A stretch of 64,000 bases of DNA from Acidobacteriota bacterium (GCA_030066195.1 JASJCB010000005.1:100901-164900); one strand, 5' to 3'. Counted from the first letter of the stretch, positions 17,343 through 26,246 are shown. The notes: a model not told the origin generated them from the letters alone. Numbers and translations: made by a program.

Positions 17343-18545
17343 ATGCCTGAATCCTTTTTCAAAAAACTATCCCTGTTATTAGTGTCTGCCTTTTTGTTTC
17401 CAACCTCCCTTTTTTGTGCAACGGGCAGTGCTGATCAACCGGAGGCCGTTTTTTTTGAGAAGGATATGGCCGTCGAGAGTACGATCAATCACCCCTTCTC
17501 AGACCAATCCTTTGTCTCGGTGGATAACGCGGGCAACATCTTTATTGCCGATGCCCAAGATCTGCGGGTTTATGTATACGGTCCCTCGGGTAACTTCTTA
17601 AAGAATTTTTCCAGGAAAGGGAACGGCCCCGGTGAATTTCAACGCATGATGTACTTTACGGCCCTCCCCGACGGTCGATCGGTGGGCTACAATTTCAACG
17701 GGAACGATGGGAAGTTGATATGGTTCGATGAGAATCACCAGCACGAAAAAACCACTCGCAACGACACTGGACGACAATTGCTGCTCGATCGTATTTACAT
17801 TTCACCGAAAGGGAATCAAATGGGCGCCCGCTACTCCACATTCAGCATTGGGAGTGGAGCCCAGGCGGCTAAAATCGCTGTATTCGATATGGTGTTCAAA
17901 GAAACCAAGGTCTTCCACGAGGAGGAAGATACCGGCCCTCCTCTTACCGCGATCAAGGATTGGGAAAAAAATGTCGCTCAGGACGTGAAACTGTTTTACC
18001 AGCAAAAGTCCACTGTTATTTTTGATGAAAAGGGCTATGTCTTCGTGACAGACCCGAAATCCTACAAAGTTCGCAAATGGACTCCTGATTTGGACAAGGA
18101 AGCGAGGGTCTACAGCAGGAACGTCAAACCAAAGCGTGCCAAAGAGGCCGAACTCCAGATCATTGCGGAGCATGAAGTGGCAAGATTGCGGGCCAGGCTT
18201 CCGGAAGTCGTCACCCGATTGTTCCCCAAGAATTTGGTGGAGAAGACGGTCAACTACATGGAGACTCCGCCGGTAAAACCTTCGATCTTCGGGGTGGTGG
18301 TTGCCGGCAACGATCTTCTTTTTGTGATTCGGGATATCGATGCGGAAAGTCGCCGAAATGAAGCGGATGTGTTTGCTTCCGACGGTTTTTACCTGGGCCG
18401 GGTTTTTCTACCGGACTACGGCATGATGAACCTTGACCACAGGACCACTCTTAGCTTCAAAAACAAGTTTGCGTACAGCCTTCAAATCGATGATCAGGAC
18501 AAAGTCGCTCTTGTGCGGTACCGATACCGAGTAAATAAGAAGTAA
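17343..18545 (+). CDS. Secreted six-bladed beta-propeller (NHL-like) protein
   Basis: The 400-residue protein starts with a signal peptide (KKLSLLLVSAFLFPTSLFC). Cys at its end could be lipidated, though the context FCAT is not a strict lipobox. NHL-type blades follow: NAGNIFIADAQDLRVYVYGP and FSRKGNGPGEF are the hallmarks of the PF17170-type propeller. Near the end is YLGRVFLPDYGMM. AGGAGG lies 6 nt before the ATG at 17343, and GTTATACT (17304-17311) is a plausible -10. A paralogue of nearly the same length with the same closing motif lies at 22613-23830 on the other strand. The ligand is unknown. Confidence 0.8.
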   Translation: MPESFFKKLSLLLVSAFLFPTSLFCATGSADQPEAVFFEKDMAVESTINHPFSDQSFVSVDNAGNIFIADAQDLRVYVYGPSGNFLKNFSRKGNGPGEFQRMMYFTALPDGRSVGYNFNGNDGKLIWFDENHQHEKTTRNDTGRQLLLDRIYISPKGNQMGARYSTFSIGSGAQAAKIAVFDMVFKETKVFHEEEDTGPPLTAIKDWEKNVAQDVKLFYQQKSTVIFDEKGYVFVTDPKSYKVRKWTPDLDKEARVYSRNVKPKRAKEAELQIIAEHEVARLRARLPEVVTRLFPKNLVEKTVNYMETPPVKPSIFGVVVAGNDLLFVIRDIDAESRRNEADVFASDGFYLGRVFLPDYGMMNLDHRTTLSFKNKFAYSLQIDDQDKVALVRYRYRVNKK

Positions 18546-18705
18546 CCCTCGTCTCGACCTGGCTGCAGGTTTCGTTAGCGAACTCTTCACGCCGGAACCT
18601 TGCCTGCCGGGCTGACGGCTGACGCCGTCGCTTCGAACCCTGGCGACAAGTCGAGGGAATTTTGTTATACTTCCCGGTGTTGGTATGGTGTAAGGAGGCG
18701 GAGCT

Positions 18706-18975
18706 ATGGTGACTACCCTTTTGTTGACTGTCGGCATGTTTGGTCTTTTTTTCTTCATGTTGGGCGTCGGTTTTTTTATTCGAGGCGTTGTGTTGAAGGG
18801 CTCCTGCGGCGGCGCGGCCGCTGTTTTGGGTGAAGAGTCTTGCGGCGCCTGTGCTAAGAAGGAGGCCGAAATCTGCCCTACCGATGACGATACCGGGTTA
18901 CTGAACATCAGCAATATTTCCAATCCGCACCGCACCATGAAGGAACGCAACGATCCCCCGCCTTTGCAGGTTTAA
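18706..18975 (+). CDS. NqrM-like small membrane protein with cysteine cluster
   Basis: The 89-residue protein has one N-terminal transmembrane helix (LLLTVGMFGLFFFMLGVGFF), then VLKGSCGGAAA, CGAC and a final Cys. This matches the layout of NqrM (DUF539), the small protein needed for maturation of the Na+-translocating NADH:quinone reductase, possibly by delivering iron to the Cys cage of NqrD/E. The usual family order is one helix, then KGSCGGL, then a CxxC-type pair. AGGAGG lies about 8 nt upstream and GTTATACT (18664-18671) is a likely -10. No nqr or apbE gene is nearby, so the link is by sequence only. The truncated FAAL reading frame overlaps its 3' end on the opposite strand. Confidence 0.6.
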   Translation: MVTTLLLTVGMFGLFFFMLGVGFFIRGVVLKGSCGGAAAVLGEESCGACAKKEAEICPTDDDTGLLNISNISNPHRTMKERNDPPPLQV

Positions 18976-21589
18976 GCGAAAACTCGGAACGCATGCAAGC
19001 CAAGCATCGCCCTCCGGGCGAGGCGAAAACCCTGGGCGCGCACGCATCCTGCGTGCCTGCAAGCCGAGAATCGCCCTCCGGGCGAGGCGAGGTGGAACCC
19101 CTGGGCGCGCACGCATCCTGCGTGCTCTTCCTTGGGGTGGTCATTTGCTGTCGGTTAAGTTTTATTTCTCCCTGGCCACGATCCGCCTCGCCTCGCCCTC
19201 GGGGCGATTCTCGGTTTGCATGCACGCTGGAAGCGTGCGCGCCCAGGGGTGCATGCACGCTCGAGAATTCCTGGTATGGGGTGCCGTCTTCCTCTCCGAA
19301 ACGAACTGTTACGGCAGGGTGCCTTTTCAGCACCTTTTCGAAGGCTAGGCGCAGCTGATCGGGTTCTTTAAGGCCCTCGATACGGGTGGCGAAGTGCAGG
19401 TTGTAGGCCGCGTTTTCCGGGGCGAAGCGTTGTAGGAAGTACAAGCCTTCCTGGTTGGGAGCCAGGGGGAAGCGATCCGGTATGGTTTGCTTTTCCCCGG
19501 TGGTTTCGACCGTTTGATCAAAGGCATCCAGGCAGGCGGCTTCCAGTGCGGCCAGATGCGGACTGTCCAACAGCTTGACCACGGGAATTCGGATACCGAG
19601 GTCCTTCTCCAAACGGTGCAGTAGTTCAATGGCGGCGATGGAGTCGAGACCCATGGCCGGCAGCGGCAGGTTAGGGTCGATGGTCCGCGTGCGCAGGGTG
19701 TTACAGATCTGCCCGCGGAACCAGCGGGAGAACAGTTCGGCGCGGTCCTCGGCCGTCGAGAGGGTTGCCCGGTCCAAATCCGGGATTTCGATGTCTTCCG
19801 CCACCTCGGCGATATCTTGGGCGATCACGGCCAGGGCGCCTTGAAGATAACCCTCGCGGGCGCCGAAACGCCGGATCTTGCCCGAGGAGGTTTTGGGCAC
19901 ACCGCCCGGCTTCAACAGCAGCAGGCCGTGGAGTTGCAGCTCGAAGGCGTCGGCCACGGCGGCGCGAACGGCCGCCGTGACCTCGTCCGCGTTCAGGTTG
20001 CGCACGTGTTGCCGCTCCACTTCCTGGGCGATCACCAGGCGTTCCTCGCCGCCTTCCTCCAGCGAGAAGGCCGCGCCGCAGCCGGGCCGCAGGGCGGGGT
20101 GCGCCGCCTCGGCAACCTTCTCGATATCGGTGGGGTAATAGTTGCGACCGCGCACGATGACCAGGTCCTTCAGGCGGCCGGTGACGTACAGTTGACCCTC
20201 GTTGAGGAAACCCAAGTCGCCCGTGCGCAGGAAAGGGCCCTCGCCGTCGGCGGTGTGGGCGTTGAAGGCGTATTCGGTTGCATCGGGCCGGTTCCAATAA
20301 CCGCCGGCAACGCTGGGACCGGCAAACCAGATCTCGCCGATGTGGTTCTGATCCAACGCCTCGCCGGTTTCGGGATCTACGATCAGCAGTTGGTGGTCGG
20401 GTCGCGGCCGGCCGCAGCCCACCAGGGGCAGGTGCTCGTCCTCGCGATGGGTCCAAACGGCGAAGTTGCGTTCCAGGGCGCGTTTGTCGGCCCATTGGAC
20501 GGCGGGTTGCTCGTCACGTTCGACACCGGTCATGAAAAGCGTGGCTTCGGCCATGCCGTAGCAGGGGTAGAAGGTTTGCGGCGTGAAACCCAGGGGCCGG
20601 AAGGTCTCGGCGAACTTGCCCAGCGAGGCGGCGCGGATGGGTTCGGCCCCGTTGAAGGCCACGCGCCAGCCGCTCAGGTCAAGACCTTTCAAGCGTTCCG
20701 GGTCCATGCGGCGCAGGATCAACTCGTAGGCGAAGTTGGGACCGCCGGCCAGGGTGCCTTTGAACTTGTGTATCGCCTCCAGCCAGCAGAGCGGGTCTTG
20801 AATAAAGTCCATGGAAGTCAACAGCACGGCGGGAATGCCGCGATAGAGCGGGTGCAGTACGGCGCCGATCAAACCCATGTCGTGGTAGAGCGGCAACCAA
20901 CTGACGACCACATCGCCGTCATTACTACCGAAGGCTTCGCCGATTGCCTTTTCATTGGCGACCAGGTTGCCGTGAGTGACCATGACGCCCTTGGGTACGC
21001 CGGTGGAACCGGAGGTATATTGCAGAAAAGCCAGGGTTCCGGGCTGAATTTGAGGCGGTTCCCAGCTTGCGGCGTCGTCGACGGTATCGGTAGCGTGTAC
21101 CTCGGGGGCGTGCGGAGCCTGTAGGAAGAAGGTTTCTATCTTGGGTCGCAGGTCGGCGGTGGTCAAAGCCAGGCGGGCGCCGCAGTTTTCCAGGACGCGA
21201 GCCACCCGTTCCAGCTTCTGACGGGCGCGCGGTGGATAGAGGGGTACGGCAATCACGCCCGCGTACAGGCAGCCCAGGAAAGCTTCCACATAATCCAAAC
21301 CGGGGGGAAAGAACAGCAGCACCCTGTCGCCGGGTTGCGTCCGGCGTTGCAGCCAACCCGCGACGACGCGGGCGCGGCAATCCAGTTGCGCATAGCCGAC
21401 CGCTCGCTCGTTCGCTCCCCGATGACTCAAGAATACATAGGCGCGACGCCCGGCTTGGACCTCGGCTCGGGTGCGCAGGATGTGGACCAGCGAACCGGCT
21501 TCTCGAATATCCTGTGCGTCTACCGCTTCGCCGACGGCTGGAATACGGCTGTAGCAACCGCTCCCCCGCAATAAGACAGGTGTGGACAT
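18908..21589 (-). CDS. Fatty acyl-AMP ligase - ACP - condensation domain protein, 3'-truncated NRPS
   Basis: The 893-residue frame starts with an ATG behind GGGAGG. Residues about 30-590 are a fatty acyl-AMP ligase: VLLFFPPGLDYVEAFLGCLY, LQYTSGSTGVPKGVMVTHGN, LPLYHDMGLIGAVL and TGRLKDLVIVRGRNYYP are FAAL signatures. An acyl carrier domain follows, with the phosphopantetheine site GLDSIAAIELL near residue 650. A condensation domain starts near 702 (FPLAPNQEGLYFLQRF) but ends near 775, before the HHxxxDG active-site motif. The last ~118 residues are encoded by GC-rich repeats and by the antisense of the NqrM-like gene, so they are not native. Such modules load a fatty acid at the start of a lipopeptide. 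This gene is probably a disabled remnant, though the FAAL-ACP part could still be active. The native boundary lies near base 19264. Confidence 0.9.
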   Translation of the reverse strand: MSTPVLLRGSGCYSRIPAVGEAVDAQDIREAGSLVHILRTRAEVQAGRRAYVFLSHRGANERAVGYAQLDCRARVVAGWLQRRTQPGDRVLLFFPPGLDYVEAFLGCLYAGVIAVPLYPPRARQKLERVARVLENCGARLALTTADLRPKIETFFLQAPHAPEVHATDTVDDAASWEPPQIQPGTLAFLQYTSGSTGVPKGVMVTHGNLVANEKAIGEAFGSNDGDVVVSWLPLYHDMGLIGAVLHPLYRGIPAVLLTSMDFIQDPLCWLEAIHKFKGTLAGGPNFAYELILRRMDPERLKGLDLSGWRVAFNGAEPIRAASLGKFAETFRPLGFTPQTFYPCYGMAEATLFMTGVERDEQPAVQWADKRALERNFAVWTHREDEHLPLVGCGRPRPDHQLLIVDPETGEALDQNHIGEIWFAGPSVAGGYWNRPDATEYAFNAHTADGEGPFLRTGDLGFLNEGQLYVTGRLKDLVIVRGRNYYPTDIEKVAEAAHPALRPGCGAAFSLEEGGEERLVIAQEVERQHVRNLNADEVTAAVRAAVADAFELQLHGLLLLKPGGVPKTSSGKIRRFGAREGYLQGALAVIAQDIAEVAEDIEIPDLDRATLSTAEDRAELFSRWFRGQICNTLRTRTIDPNLPLPAMGLDSIAAIELLHRLEKDLGIRIPVVKLLDSPHLAALEAACLDAFDQTVETTGEKQTIPDRFPLAPNQEGLYFLQRFAPENAAYNLHFATRIEGLKEPDQLRLAFEKVLKRHPAVTVRFGEEDGTPYQEFSSVHAPLGAHASSVHANRESPRGRGEADRGQGEIKLNRQQMTTPRKSTQDACAPRGSTSPRPEGDSRLAGTQDACAPRVFASPGGRCLACMRSEFSLKPAKAGDRCVPSWCGADWKYC
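18985..19263. repeat. GC-rich inverted repeat block that truncates the NRPS gene
   Basis: Two elements alternate. One is CTGGGCGCGCACGCATCCTG with its flanking CGTGC (near 19035 and 19099). The other is a GCAAGCC-GAGAATCGCC-type element followed by GGGCGAGGCGA (near 19005 and 19069). Both recur in reverse orientation between about 19185 and 19263. The middle about 50 bp is non-repeated. The condensation-domain reading frame stops resembling its family exactly at the edge of this block. Confidence 0.8.
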
Positions 21590-21700
21590 GTGACCTCCCG
21601 GATGAAAGTGGTCGGTGACACCGAGGCCGCTCCGTCCTCGGCCGTTCGGGTTATGGATGAATCGTATAGGATCTATGATCGGGCGTTTGCAAGTCCGACA

Positions 21701-22366
21701 TTATAGATCGAAACGCGCGATTGCTTCCGCTAAATGAGGCGCCATGGCGGGCGGCGCTTTTTCGCCGAAGTACTTGATGTAGGCCCGGCTGGTTACCTTG
21801 TTATTTTTGAGGAAGAGGATGTCGCTTGGCACCATGTGACGAATCACCAACATGGATTGGGGACAGTAAAGCGGTCGGAAGTCCCGGTTCCACAGGCCGA
21901 CCTTGTTGGGGGTGGCGGGGTGGAACTCGCCGATCATGATGCCCTTGGGCGCGAACTCTTCGATCAGTTCACGTTGGGTGGCGTCGATAATTTCAGGCGC
22001 GTTTTTCCAGCCCACGTAGGGAAAGATTACCAGTAACGACTTGAAAATAGCCTCGGGACCGTCGGTGGGTTCGGCCTTCAGGAAGAAATCGCCGAACTCG
22101 CGCATCATGGGCGCGATCTCCTTGCGGTCGATGACCTTGTGCGGGTAGACTGACATGAAGAAGAGGTCCTTGTTCATGGACGATTTGACGTAGGGGCAGA
22201 CGGAACCCTTGCGTCCCAACTCGGGATGCGGCTTGCACAGGTAATTTTCCGACCAGTCCAGAACCTCGTTCACGGCATCCATATGCTCCGCAATCGAGGG
22301 GGGTAAGTTGTTGGAACGAATGTCCGAGATACGGATCAGTTCATCGGTAGCACCGGCTGTCAGCAT
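21701..22366 (-). CDS. DUF6875-like protein of the lipopeptide cluster
   Basis: The 221-residue soluble protein has GKGSV-type CPYV (CPYVKSSMNKDLFFMSVYP), VGWKNAPE and a GEFHPATPNKVGLWN motif. As I recall, this combination is characteristic of DUF6875, a family met in NRPS and other natural-product clusters with no established function. GAGG lies 6 nt before the ATG. It is transcribed just before the FAAL gene (about 110 bp apart) in the same direction, so a biosynthetic or tailoring role is inferred. The family name should be confirmed by a profile search. Confidence 0.6.
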   Translation of the reverse strand: MLTAGATDELIRISDIRSNNLPPSIAEHMDAVNEVLDWSENYLCKPHPELGRKGSVCPYVKSSMNKDLFFMSVYPHKVIDRKEIAPMMREFGDFFLKAEPTDGPEAIFKSLLVIFPYVGWKNAPEIIDATQRELIEEFAPKGIMIGEFHPATPNKVGLWNRDFRPLYCPQSMLVIRHMVPSDILFLKNNKVTSRAYIKYFGEKAPPAMAPHLAEAIARFDL

Positions 22367-22612
22367 GGGTAACCTCGTGGTAAATCTCGAAGTAACACGA
22401 TCGCGGCCTGTCAGGCCGATTACGACTTTGGGTGATTGGGAAGGCGGGTCCGGCGCCGTCGGCCCCGGAAAACGGAAGTGTTTGGTCTTGGTGATTCAGG
22501 GTTCGATCCCGGATTCGGCAAATGAGTCACTCTACCCTTCCAGAGGCGCAAAAGATCGTGTGAAGTGGTCATGACCGCGGCCTGATCGGCCCGGTTTTAC
22601 GATCTGTTTACG

Positions 22613-23830
22613 TTAACGGGGTTCGATCGCATAGCGATAGCGAACCACCTGATTATCACCGTCCGTATCGGTGTGCAAGGTATAGGCAAAACCGTTGCGG
22701 AAGACCAGGCGCGGGTAGAACAAGCCGCTGAAGTGGGTCATCATGCCGTGGTCCGGTAGTTCTACCCAGCCCAGGTAGACGCCGTCCGCGTTGAACAGGT
22801 CCCCGCGGCTTTTGCCCGAGGCCATGTCGATATCGTGCACCACCAGCAGCCGGCCTTTCTCCATGGGAATGAGGCCGAAAACGGGGTTCTTGACCGGGGC
22901 GAGTTCGGCGCGTTCCACGGACCGTTGCACCACGCTTTCGCTGAAGACTCGGGCCAGAACGGGAATCTCGCGGTATTCCTCGACCAGACCCTCGACCAGG
23001 GCGCGACGATGGGCGGCATCGTTGGCAACGGGCTTGTACTTGCGGTTGATCACCAGCTCTTTGGTTTTGCCGTCGGCGCTCCAGCGGGTAATGCTGTATT
23101 CAGTGCTGACCGCGCTGTAGAGCCGGCCCTCGGCGTCGTAGTTGAAGACGCCGATCGGTCCGAAGAAAGCCTTCAGTTGATCCGTCAAAAATTCGCCCAT
23201 GTAGACGGGATCTTCCATACGACCGGGATTGAAGGTCATCTGGTCGACCGCCGAAAATTGGTGGATCAGGTTCAAGTCGGTGTCGATGAGGCCGGTCTTC
23301 AGCTTGGACACGGGGTTCTCGGCCTTGCTCTCTTTGAAGAGCACGGCATAGCTCTTCCCGGTGGGCGAGGGAATGGCGTAGAAGACCGAGCGGCCCGGCG
23401 AGTTGAGCACCTTGGAGCCGGTGTAGTTGTGATCGGTGTCGAAGAACTTGGCCGTGGTGCCGCCGCGCGAGTTGGTGCCCACCGCGCTGCCGTCGGCCAG
23501 GATGGTGTAATTGAACAAATACTCGAACTGATTGGGACCTTTGCCCTCGGTGGCGATGGTTCGAATATACTTACCGCCGGAATCGTATTCCAGAACGCGA
23601 CAATCCTCGGGATCGGCCACGAACATATGGCCCCGCTTGTCGACGCTGATCAGGGTGGCCGGATTGGCCCACAAATAGTTTTCATCGTTTTCATCCGCGC
23701 CGAAGCGCAGATCCTCGGTGAGGCGCAGGGTCATGGGCTTGCCGGAGGGTTCGATCGGATTGTCGACCCCCCCGCAAATTGCCGCGGTTGTGGTCAACAA
23801 GGCACAGACTGCCAACCGGGTCATGATCAT
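22613..23830 (-). CDS. Secreted six-bladed beta-propeller protein, paralogue of 17343-18545
   Basis: The 405-residue protein has a short signal peptide (MTRLAVCALLTTTAAICGG). Propeller repeats follow: KRGHMFVADPEDCRVLEYDS, then EGKGPNQFEYL, closing with YLGWVELPDHGMM. Its length, blade order and closing motif match the plus-strand gene at 17343, at perhaps 30% identity by eye. The pair therefore looks like an old duplication in inverted orientation around the FAAL gene. AGAGGA precedes the ATG at 23830 by about 5 nt; a second ATG two codons later is also possible. Confidence 0.78.
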   Translation of the reverse strand: MIMTRLAVCALLTTTAAICGGVDNPIEPSGKPMTLRLTEDLRFGADENDENYLWANPATLISVDKRGHMFVADPEDCRVLEYDSGGKYIRTIATEGKGPNQFEYLFNYTILADGSAVGTNSRGGTTAKFFDTDHNYTGSKVLNSPGRSVFYAIPSPTGKSYAVLFKESKAENPVSKLKTGLIDTDLNLIHQFSAVDQMTFNPGRMEDPVYMGEFLTDQLKAFFGPIGVFNYDAEGRLYSAVSTEYSITRWSADGKTKELVINRKYKPVANDAAHRRALVEGLVEEYREIPVLARVFSESVVQRSVERAELAPVKNPVFGLIPMEKGRLLVVHDIDMASGKSRGDLFNADGVYLGWVELPDHGMMTHFSGLFYPRLVFRNGFAYTLHTDTDGDNQVVRYRYAIEPR

Positions 23831-24213
23831 AAATTCCTCTCATTGAAGTGGGTTCTCGGCGTAATTCCCGGGTATGCGGTTTCCCGCTTAAAAAAACAGG
23901 CGTAAATATCTTAGGAATGAGGTCATCGAAATATAGATAGCGATAAAGATAAGCAAAATAATAAGGACGAGCCTTACCCGCCTACCTACAACATACGAAA
24001 AATCGTCAAAATCTTGGACAAAAGTTTCTGTAAAAATTGAGGGAATCCCTCCAGGGTCACACCCAAGTCGAGATCGGCGAGTTTTTTATGCTTTCGGCCC
24101 GAAACAACTCGTTTTCCGGGTTTGACAACCAGATACTCAGATACAGCCGAATACGCGACCTTTGAGAAGATGAACCTCATATTTCTGCCTGGTTGGTTGA
24201 TGCTCGATGCCCC
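23831..24213. other. AT-rich intergenic region
   Basis: About 380 bp between the propeller gene and the right repeat array, with low GC and many A/T tracts. It holds the promoter region of the minus-strand propeller gene. Its right part (about 24115-24213) shows sparse inverted similarity to 15588-15690. No gene is supported. Confidence 0.5.
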
Positions 24214-24530
24214 GGGTCGAGGAATGAGCCCTGATTTCTCGATTCCAAAAGTCGGAGATCAAAGAATCAGTCCTCATTCTTTGCGCACCGAAAGTTCAGG
24301 ATCAAAGAATGAGATCTGATTCTTTGCTCCCGAAAAGTCCGGGTCAAGGAACCACAACTGATTTCTTTCACATTACTTTTCAGTGCGCAAAGAATGAGAT
24401 CCGATTCTTTGCTCCTGGCTTTTCCGGGTCGAAGAATGAGGACTGATCCTTTGCTCCTGACTTTTCCGGGTCGAGGAATGAGAACGGATTCTTTGATGCC
24501 GGCTTTTCCGACACAACCAATGACAACCCC
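24214..24530. repeat. Array of ~42-bp palindromic units, right copy of a long inverted repeat
   Basis: Units recur with anchors near 24241, 24284, 24326, 24369, 24411, 24453 and 24496. Each contains a CTTTTCCGGGTC-type core followed by GAATGAG and GATTCTTTG dyads. Read in reverse complement, the array aligns over its full length with 15274-15587, including one aberrant unit that carries CTGATTTCTTTCACATTACT. The two arrays therefore descend from one duplicated block, not from independent expansion. Confidence 0.88.
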
Positions 24531-24555
24531 GTTAAAGCGCCTCAGCACACCGATG

Positions 24556-24626
24556 GACCATTAAACGCCTCGCTTCGCGTGGCGCGAATCTCGGCTTGCT
24601 GCCGGCGCGCACGGGAATACCTCATA
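24556..24626 (-). repeat. Dispersed repeat (CTATGAGGTATTCCCG family)
   Basis: On the minus strand the element reads CTATGAGGTATTCCCG, then GCAAGCCGAGATTCGC and a CGCGAAGCGAGGCG end. The same opening and order occur at 35464-35537. Its GCAAGCCGAGA core also appears in the block at 18985-19263. It lies just downstream of the thioesterase stop codon. Confidence 0.6.
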
Positions 24627-24649
24627 GCTTTTGTTTGTGAACCGGGTTT

Positions 24650-25399
24650 TTATTTGGTGATATAACCCACGATGCCGCGTAAGAGGGCTTCTTCTGATTG
24701 TTCGGCGGCCAGGAAGAAATGATCGCCCGGTAACATGTGGTACTTGAAGTTGTCGCTGTATTTGCCCCAACCCTCGATGCCTTCCTCGGGCACGTCCTCG
24801 TCCTTCAAACCGCCGAAGGCGGCCATGGGGCAATTTACCTTGGTTTCTTTATCGAATTCCGCCGTCTCCGAGAGGGTGAAGTCCGCGCGCAGCAGGGGCA
24901 GCATCAGTTCCATCAGTTCGGGATGGTCCAGCACTTCCTGCGGGGTGCCGTTCATTTCGGCCAGCTTGGCCTGGAATTCCGGGTCCGGCAAGCTGTGTAC
25001 TTCTTCACGGTCCACCTCGACATGCGGTGCGTTGCGGCCCGAAACAATCAGGTACTTGGGCTCGAATCCCTTTTTTTCCAAGCGGCGGGTCAGGTCGAAG
25101 GCAATGCCCGCGCCCAGGCTGTGGCCGAAAAAGACGAATGGTTTGTCCAAAACGCCGGTCAGGTTGGCTTCCAGGGCGTCCAGCATTTCCGTCATGTCGG
25201 TAATGGCCGGTTCCGTGAAACGCGAGCCGCGGCCCGGATACTGTAACGCGCACAACTCGATAGATTTGGGCAGCCATTTTGCCCAGTTCTTGAAAACCTG
25301 CGCGCTGCCGCCCGCGTAGGGGAAGCAGATCAAACGTACGGCGGCGTGGCCGGACTGGGAAAACACTTTCAGCCATTTGTTCTTCTTGGGGTCAGACAT
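24650..25399 (-). CDS. Type II thioesterase (GrsT/LgrE family)
   Basis: The 249-residue alpha/beta hydrolase is of the external thioesterase family that accompanies NRPS and PKS systems. It has the opening FPYAGGSAQVF, LQYPGRGSR, the nucleophile elbow FFGHSLGAGIAFDL, an Asp in the GGLKDEDVP region, and His in LPGDHFFLA. Such enzymes remove misprimed or stalled acyl groups from carrier domains. It follows the S51-like gene by 15 bp and is separated from the FAAL gene by the repeat array and the propeller gene. GAGG lies 7 nt before the ATG. All catalytic residues look intact. Confidence 0.92.
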   Translation of the reverse strand: MSDPKKNKWLKVFSQSGHAAVRLICFPYAGGSAQVFKNWAKWLPKSIELCALQYPGRGSRFTEPAITDMTEMLDALEANLTGVLDKPFVFFGHSLGAGIAFDLTRRLEKKGFEPKYLIVSGRNAPHVEVDREEVHSLPDPEFQAKLAEMNGTPQEVLDHPELMELMLPLLRADFTLSETAEFDKETKVNCPMAAFGGLKDEDVPEEGIEGWGKYSDNFKYHMLPGDHFFLAAEQSEEALLRGIVGYITK

Positions 25400-25414
25400 G
25401 TGGTTACCTCTTCT

Positions 25415-26143
25415 TTATCGATCGGCCGCGGCGTCATCGCCGTCTCTTTCTTCCTCGGAGCCGGGGAATAACAGGGTTTCGGTCAAATCGTCACCGTCTT
25501 TGGCGAATTCGATCAAGGGTTGACGCACGGGCTCCAGGGCGTGGTCCGGGTGGTAGATCATGCCGCCTCCCTTGGGGATGCCGATTCCCTTGCTAAAACC
25601 TTCGGAAACGGACACGACTTTCTTCAGTCGTTGCCATTTATTGCCCTCGTCGTGGGCGTCTATATAAAACGGAATCAGTTTGAAGGTCTCGATCAGGTCG
25701 TCCTCATCGGCAGGTTTTTCGTCGGGCCGGCCACCCAATCCCAATTGGATCGCTCCGGCCGAGATACCCACCAGGATCGCGCCGCCATAATAGCGCTGAA
25801 TAATGTCCTGGCGCATATCCGTACCGTCCAGCACGTCCCAGCCGCGCGCCACATCGCCGCCTGCCAGCAGGATCAGGTCGGCCTCGTTCAGGAAGTCCCG
25901 GTCCTCCGAGGTGTAGGCGCTGGTGATCATGCGACATTCGGGAATGCCGGCCACATCCATGGCGCCCTCGAAAATGGAATAAAAGACGGGATCGTCGCCG
26001 TTGGAGGCGCCGATATAGGCGCCCTTGGGACGCTCACTCTCAATTTCACCGCAAATGGGCGCCAACAGGGGGACGCCGTCCAGCGGTTGGAACAGTAATT
26101 GACTGTCCGCCAACAGGTAGATGGGCCTGATCGGAAAGCTCAT
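25415..26143 (-). CDS. Peptidase S51 / cyanophycinase-like protein
   Basis: The 242-residue protein has the class I amidotransferase-like fold of S51 peptidases. It shows YIGASNGDDPVFYSIF, LILLAGGDVARGWDVL and the nucleophile elbow VGISAGAIQLG, with Ser in the GxSAGA motif as in dipeptidase E and cyanophycinase. The C-terminal ~25 residues are very acidic. It lies between a small acidic protein and the thioesterase, in one operon. A role in trimming or releasing the peptide product is a guess from context. Confidence 0.75.
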   Translation of the reverse strand: MSFPIRPIYLLADSQLLFQPLDGVPLLAPICGEIESERPKGAYIGASNGDDPVFYSIFEGAMDVAGIPECRMITSAYTSEDRDFLNEADLILLAGGDVARGWDVLDGTDMRQDIIQRYYGGAILVGISAGAIQLGLGGRPDEKPADEDDLIETFKLIPFYIDAHDEGNKWQRLKKVVSVSEGFSKGIGIPKGGGMIYHPDHALEPVRQPLIEFAKDGDDLTETLLFPGSEEERDGDDAAADR

Positions 26144-26246
26144 GGGTATCCTTCACCAAGAAAAAACACCGACCGCGTCTTGTCGCGGGGTGGAAATCCG
26201 GGCCCCGGTTTCAACCGTTCCGAGACCCGTCAAGCGAACGGTTCGC

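Noticed and set aside
19817..21124. A 435-residue plus-strand open frame opposite the FAAL gene
   Set aside because: Shadow frame; the FAAL motifs on the minus strand are unambiguous.
22480..22560. tRNA-like GGTTCGATCCC string
   Set aside because: Only three T-stem pairs form around the loop and no acceptor or anticodon arm can be placed.
23986..24180. A 64-residue minus-strand frame in the AT-rich region
   Set aside because: No Shine-Dalgarno, no recognisable domain, and it overlaps the degenerate inverted duplication.
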